From NCBI GenBank assembly GCA_021234155.1, contig JAJEKV010000417.1, positions 124,001 to 188,000 of the forward strand: a DNA stretch of 64,000 nucleotides, read 5' to 3'. The stretch's first letter is position 1. Every line of letters starts with the position of its first letter. The stretch comes from Isoetes taiwanensis (lineage: Eukaryota > Streptophyta > Lycopodiopsida > Isoetales > Isoetaceae). Under the pieces are notes generated by a model. The model worked only from the letters and a program-made list of their open reading frames with translations, searched no databases and had not been told where the DNA came from. Both the position numbers and the translations under genes were made by a program. Below are positions 58,690 to 64,000 of this stretch, piece by piece.

Positions 58690-60830
58690 GGAAAGGAAAA
58701 GGAAAGGGGAGGAAAGGCATGGGTAAAAGTGAAAAGGAAAGGGAAAAAGGGCATGGGGAAAAGGGGAAGAGAGAAAAGGGCAAAGAAAGGGGAAAAGGGA
58801 AGGGAAAAATGGCATGGGAAAAATGAAAAAAAAAAAAAAGAATATAAATAGAGAGGGAGAAAGAGAAGGAAAAAGGGCAACGGAAAAAAGGGAGGAGAAT
58901 AAGGGAAAGGATGAGAAGAAGGGGATGAATAAAGCGAATGGAAAAAAGGGAAAGGGAAAGGAAAAAAGAAAAAGGGAAATGGAAAGAGGAAAAGGGAACC
59001 TAGAAAAAGGGCACGAGGAAAAGGGCAAAAGGGAAGGGGGAAAGGGCATGGAGAAAAAGGGAAGAGGGGAAGGGTGAAGAAAGAGGAAAAGGGAAGCGAA
59101 AAGAGAGCATCGAAAAAAAGAAGGGAAAAGGTTAGAGAAAAAAGGTGACGAAAGAGGAGAAGGGAAGGGGAAAATGACATGGAAAAAGGGAAAGGGGAAA
59201 AGAAAAAGAGAGGGAAAAAAGGAAGATATAAAGGTATTGAGGAAAGGGAAAGAGAGAAACGGTGGGAAAACGGAGGGGGAAAAGATGAACAGAAAAGGGT
59301 GGAAAGAAGGGGATGAACAAAGCGCATGGAAAAAGGAAAAGGAAAAATGGAAAAGGGAGATGGAAAGGGGAAAAGGGAACCTAGAAAAAGGGCACGAGGA
59401 AAAGGGCAAAAAGGAAGGGGAATGGGCATGCAAAAAGGGGGAAGAGGGAAAGGGTGAAGAAAGAGGAAAAGGGAAGCGAAAATATGGCATCGAAAAAAGG
59501 AAGGGAAAAGATTAGAGAGAAATGTGAGGAAAGAGAAGAAGGAAAGGAGAAAATGGCATAGAAAAAGAGACGGGGAAAGGGAAAAAGAAAAAGAGATGGG
59601 AAAAAATGAAGATAAAAAGGCACCAAGAAAAAGGAAAGAGGGAAAGGGTGGGAAAATGAGGAAAAGGGGAACAGAAAAATGGTGGAGAGCACAGAATAGA
59701 AAAAGAGGAAGAGGGGAAGGGGAAAAGGGCACGAGAAAAAAGGGAAGAGGGAAAGGGTGAGAAAATAGAAAAAAGGAAGGGAAAAAGAGCATGGGAAAGG
59801 GGAAAAAAAGAGGAAAGGGGAAAGTGGAAGAGGGAAAAGGATGGGAAAAAGGAAAAGGGGCACATAAAAAAGATGGAGAAATGCGAATGGAAAGAGGCAT
59901 AAGAAAAGGGAAAGCGAAAATGAAAAGGAAAATCTTATAAAACTCCGGTGAGTATAGGTACTTCAAGTACGAGACATCGGAAATGGGTTCTTATTCTCCC
60001 AGTAGTACTTGAGTATGGATAGAATATGGGCCGAGTTAAGGCGAGGGATGATACCTCTACTCTTTTGCCCGTGTCTGTTGCAATTCCAGAAGTGGAACTT
60101 AAAGAGGTAGCATCTTCAGGTAATCTGGGGTCAGTATTTGGGATGGATTGCTATAATGGTGTCTGTGCCTTTTCTCTACACTTTTTGGGAAAACATGCTG
60201 AAATGTTTTAGGCTATCTGGCTTTGGAGCCATAAATAAATGTATTTTTTACATACTATTAATAAAACTAAAAATATCTTGCCTTCAAAAAAAAAAAAAAA
60301 AAAAAAAAAAAGAAAAGGAAGGAGGAAAGGGAAAGGGCATGAAGAAAAGCGAAAGGCTGTGGAAGGAATGAAAAAGGAAGAGAAAGGAAAAAAGAAAAGG
60401 GAAGCGGAAAGGGGGGAAGGGAAGGGAAAAAAGGCACGAGGAAAGGGGAGAGGGAAATGGGAAAACAGAATGGAAAAAGAGCACAGGATAAAGAGGAAGA
60501 GGGTGGGAAACGAAGAAAAGGGCCACATGAAAAGTTGGGGAAAAGAGAAGAAAAATGGGCATGGGAAAATGGAAACAAAAAAGGAGAGGGAAAAATGGGA
60601 AGGGTGAGAAAAAGATAAAAAGGAAGAGAAAAAGCCTATCAGAAAAAGGGAAAGAGAAAAAAGGGAAGGGGAGGGAGAAGGGGGCTAAGAAAAGAAAAAA
60701 AGGAGAAGGGAAAAAGATAACGTGTAGAAAAAATAAGAAAAAAGGGAAAACGAAAAAGGAAAGTGTGTAGGATAATGAGGAAAAAGGGAAATACGGGATA
60801 GCGCAAAAGACAAAGGAAAGAAGAAGGGTA
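58690..60830. repeat. Purine-rich tract (G3-A4 type), two parts
   Basis: Nearly pure A/G on the plus strand, interrupted by GCATGGG and GGGCACGAGG words, and split by the retroposon at about 59933-60310. A higher-order repeat of about 388 bp is visible: GGGGATGAATAAAGCGAATG (58921) to GGGAACCTAGAAAAAGGGCA recurs from 59309. So the tract grew by duplication of blocks, not only by slippage. Confidence 0.9.
59924..60319 (+). mobile_element. Short retroposon inserted in the purine tract
   Basis: A non-purine insert of about 380 bp ending AAAATATCTTGCCTTC plus about 26 A. The 9-bp word GAAAAGGAA stands on both sides (59924-59932 and 60311-60319), a likely target duplication. The 3' end matches that of the retroposon ending at 57106. 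A 61-codon frame (60026-60211) has no recognised motif. Probably a 5'-truncated L1-type LINE. Confidence 0.65.
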
Positions 60831-60982
60831 TTAGATGCACAAAAACCTTTTATAACTCAGCAACACTAGACTTAGTTTCTATTATATTGATTTATGAAAA
60901 GAAGTTTGGGCTGAATAGGTTTCCGTCCACCGAGGTTCCCAACTTATGCCCCGCAACGCTGGGCACCATTACTAGTCATCAT

Positions 60983-61090
60983 ATGATTGTGCAGGTTTCC
61001 AAGCACTACTGACCCAAATATTTTAAACTGAAATTGATATTATAGCAGCCTTTTTTCCCTTTGATACTTTGATCAATTGAATTTTATTTA
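60983..61090 (+). repeat. 108-bp direct repeat, right copy
   Basis: Same as 58426-58533; followed by TCATCTG. The Helitron's own right flank is TCATCAT, so this copy shows the site as it was before insertion (A then TCATC). Confidence 0.88.
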
Positions 61091-61928
61091 TCATCTGTGG
61101 TCTTTAAAGTAAAGAACCAACTTTAACATTCCTTCATGTTTGTCATAAAGTACACCTTTTTCCATTGTTGTTGGCTAAAGCCATTTGTGATCTAAGCCAA
61201 TCCAATTTCAAGGTCTTCATATGTTGGTTATCAAGTAGCACTTTACCTTCATCTATGCTACTTTCTCTTTCATTTTCGTTGTCTATGCTTTACCTTCATT
61301 GAACTTCTATTATCGAGATTGCAGGTCTGAAGCAGATGGACATTTTAAGATGTGGGTCTATGAGACCATATCCTACGTGTAATTATTTCTGTACAATAAT
61401 GAATCTTGTAGCAATTTGAGTTCCTAACCTCTAAGTTGTAGTATGTATTAAGTTGTTTATAAATTGATTTTGTTGATCATTGTTCTTTGTGTTTGATATT
61501 TCGGCAATAGAGGAATGGTGAAGCCTGGCTGTAATAGTGCTGGTCTTATTTAAGTGACTTTGGGAGATATTATAAGGTATCATAATATAATTGATAAGCT
61601 ACTGCTCTTTATTTACAGGTGCAGGTGCAGATAATGGTATCTGGCCAAAAAATTTGGTCAATAGGGTTTCAATTCCTCTTTACTGTTGATCAAACTAGTA
61701 ATCAACTAGTTCCTAGGTGAGAGTATCTAGGTAATGTCTAAGATTTATTCGGGTATTCACTACCACCATTTAGGTTACTGATATGTGCCAATTGTCCTAA
61801 AGTTAGCACCATCCTGGTTACATCACCTCACCATGTCTTCGATCACTGCCTCACCATTAAGGATTCCTGCCTCACATGAGCAGCATGCGCCATTGCAACC
61901 AAAGTATCACCGTCAGTGGGTTTGGACC
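61091..61928. other. Spacer with no recognised gene
   Basis: AT-rich DNA without a frame of interest. It includes exon-like CAGGTCTGAAGC and TTTACAGGTGCAGG junction-like words, but no coding match. Confidence 0.45.
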
Positions 61929-63557
61929 ATGTGACGCTCCCCTCCAAATATACGGCGCCCCGCCCTATATCTCATGGGAAATCCCCCATCCAGCACACCT
62001 ACCGCATGGGCCCTCCGTCTATCCCGCACCTAGGATGGCCATGGTGCGGGAAAGGGACACGAAGATGTCTTGCGCGCCTTTCCCCTGTGGGCTCCTATAA
62101 CAGCGGAAGCATAAACATAGACATAAGCACTAACAATAACAATAACAATACAATCAGCTACCTCGAAGGGTAGTACCATTATCCATCCATAGATCCATCA
62201 TAGATAACAATACATCATAAAGTAGAGTAGCTCCTACCTAGACTCAGACTCGTAAGTGAAGTCGACTGAAGGTTGTGCCTCAAGATAGAGCAGATTGAGA
62301 CATAACAATGGTGGGGCTGGCTATAGACAATGGCTAAGGTTGACCACTCCATCCGCCCCTCATGTGCATACTTTGCATGGGCTAAATCGGGCTCTGGCAT
62401 GACTATAATCTGCCGGAGACGTAGTCTCATGGTATTACCCATTGGGCCTACTTGGGGTTGCATCTCCCAAGTCCAATGAGGTAGGAAGGGTTGCATCTCC
62501 CCTTCCCGAGGACTAGTAGCTCCATGGGCGGCTAGAGGATCGTGGCGATACACGTCCTTATCCTTATATGACTCAACTCTCCAAAACAAGAGCCAAGCCG
62601 ACACTTGCAACTCTTGAGAGTCAGGGCGACATCATTGACCCAGGAAATGTCGGACCCATACCCGTCCCACGCGAAGTGACCGACTATAGGCCTAGCCTAC
62701 TATGGGTCCCTAGTAGCTGCGCTCAGCAGGGACCTCCCTCCACTTTTCCACAAGCGCTAGGTCACTCCTGTATCCGGGTGGATTCTTATACATAGGCCGC
62801 ATACTAAGAGGAACTACGGGGTCTAAATTAGGAGCACCATCTATATAATGGCCACTAGGTCTCTACCCCCTTCCCAATACGAGAGGGGCAAGCAAGATCA
62901 ACCAACATCACATATCCACATAACATGATAAATAATGAGAATAACATCTAATCCTAATCACATGCATCTAACTTACAGTTAGAGTTCATTGATTAATGTT
63001 CGAAACCTAGACTGGGGGTTCTAGGAAACTTTACTAGCAAGATAAGATACTAGCTCATCTGGAATCCTAGTTTCCAAGTGATCTACCTATGAAACTACTC
63101 TGAATACCTGATCCAGACGAACTCTCTCCAACTCCTGGGGTCTCCATGACTTGCTAACGAGTCGGGGTCGTTCCTCCTTCCTCTGATAAGCGCACTACAT
63201 TGGGGCTGTCGATCTAAGCTGCGCCACAATGAATGGTATTTGAAACGGAGTTCCGAACGAAGAACGAGTCTCAAGGTAGTTGGAGCCAAAAAATGGCTTA
63301 GGGTTAGGGCATTTATAGGTTAGGGTTCCATGTCATTGCCACATGGCTCGAATGGGGTGCTTTTATGTGGCGGGTGCCCAATAGGGTGAGGCCATGTGGA
63401 AATGACCCTATGCCTAATGTTGGCTAAGTTATATGAATAACTTATCCATGCTCCCTTTTTCACCTACTCTGGTATTATAGCTACTAAAGTAGACTTGTAC
63501 AGTGATGTGGCCCAAAAATATACGTATTTATAGCATATATTTCAGGAGAACATCACA
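61929..63557 (-). repeat. Probable solo LTR, Gypsy-like
   Basis: Begins TGTGACGCTCCCC and ends AACATCACA (inverted TGTGA/TCACA), about 1.63 kb, with similar 5-bp flanks GACCA and GACCC. Shares blocks with the LTR piece at 26963-28550 (ACTCCATCCGCCCCTC, GGTCTCTACCCCCTTCCCAA). No primer-binding site or purine tract adjoins it, so it is most likely a solo LTR. Orientation is taken from the related piece. An AACAAT repeat lies near 62130. Confidence 0.55.
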
Positions 63558-64000
63558 GACCCCCTGACTTTGCATGGTAATTCTGAGGTGTAATTTTAGT
63601 TTTAGGATGCAAAGTAACTAGATTCGGATATGCCCATGCGTGAAATTCAGAATTCGGCCTTGCTATATGGATTTGATGATAGTTTTTGTCTTAAGTTCAC
63701 CACTGCTGGCATCATCACCCTTTTTTTTAACGGCCGGTGATTTTTTTAGATCAACATCCTATGTTTTAGGATAAATCCATGTCCCCCTGTTTGACCTAAC
63801 TTACGTAAGCGGGCATTTCATCTTGCTTCTAGTTGGATTTTGTGGTCTATCTGGCAGAGGTGACGTTTGCGTATTTTCCAAGGTGCACACATCTCTGATC
63901 AGCAGCTTCTCCGTTGTGCTCAGCAGAAGATCACTAAAGCTTATTGTTGCTCATCTCTAGCCGATGATAAAAAAGAGATAATTTGGCAGACGTATTTACG
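63558..64000. other. Right-edge spacer
   Basis: Nothing recognised. A stretch near 63840-63960 could be exonic but is cut by the window edge. Confidence 0.4.

Larger units (their letters stand above)
58534..60975 (+). mobile_element. Non-autonomous Helitron with purine-tract body
   Basis: The 5' end is TCTTATATTATAATGT, tandemly repeated (58534-58565), then TATACCG. The 3' hairpin TGCCCCGCAACGCTGGGCA (about 60947-60965) precedes CCATTACTAG ending at 60975. Related to the Helitron at 299-2200 at both ends (CCCTAATTTA, GAGATTTATC.CAC, GATCTCTTAAG; GCACAAAAACC, GAATAGGTTTCC). The body is a purine-rich tract with one retroposon inserted (59924-60319). No gene; long frames rich in K, E, G, R follow from composition. 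The base pair A/T at the insertion is preserved, with an empty copy of the site at 61090/61091. Confidence 0.9.

Noticed and set aside
58665-59966. 433-residue minus-strand frame and overlapping K/E/G/R-rich plus-strand frames
   Set aside because: Same reason: purine tract of a Helitron, no stops possible from the base composition.
61929-63557. A complete LTR element at the right edge
   Set aside because: No primer-binding site or purine tract next to the LTR and similar short flanks on both sides; a solo LTR fits better.

Overview
The window looks like nuclear DNA from a land plant with a large, transposon-rich genome. The recognisable protein remains are plant ones: a photosystem I antenna protein of Lhca3 type, a TMEM14/FAX fatty-acid exporter, the C2 end of a plant phosphoinositide phospholipase C, and a CENH3-like histone. 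The rest is mainly Helitrons, Copia and Gypsy LTR elements and LINEs. I cannot name the species.

The backbone is a set of non-autonomous Helitrons. Their 3' end is a hairpin (TGCCCAGCAACGCTGGGCA or a variant) about 5-6 bases before CTAG. Their 5' end is TCTTATATTATAATG or similar, inserted between A and T. No Rep/helicase gene is visible. Minus-strand copies: one that leaves the left edge and ends at 2210; 299-2200, inserted in its terminus; one ending at 4897; 12214-15793; 32140-47463; 34465-46779; and 49629-52381. Plus-strand copies: 7216-10638 and 58534-60975. Helitron 7216-10638 carries pieces of a FAX gene and a PLC gene. Helitrons 12214-15793 and 34465-46779 are copies of one element and carry an Lhca3 piece. 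Three others have a body of 1.6-2.1 kb made almost only of purines.

Between the Helitrons lie: a minus-strand unknown gene (4936-6427); a 621-bp fold-back element (16466-17086); a gag-only LTR element with 2.6-kb LTRs (18072-24722); a broken CENH3-like gene (25044-26314) with a small palindrome on each side; a Gypsy-type LTR piece (26949-28550); a LINE (28570-31070); a second LINE piece (53855-54960); a polyA-ended retroposon (55640-57106); and a probable solo LTR (61929-63557). At 32140-47463 four elements sit inside one another: Helitron, Helitron, Copia, Copia.

The most unusual part is the pair of minus-strand genes at 4936-6427 and 25044-26314. They encode unrelated proteins but share a TATA box and a leader with two conserved boxes at nearly the same spacing. 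The second encodes a histone with the MARTKQ-type start and the H3 fold of CENH3, separated by roughly 300 residues. Differences between repeat copies cluster at CTG/CAG/CCG triplets, which suggests that some apparent breaks are errors at methylated CHG sites rather than mutations.
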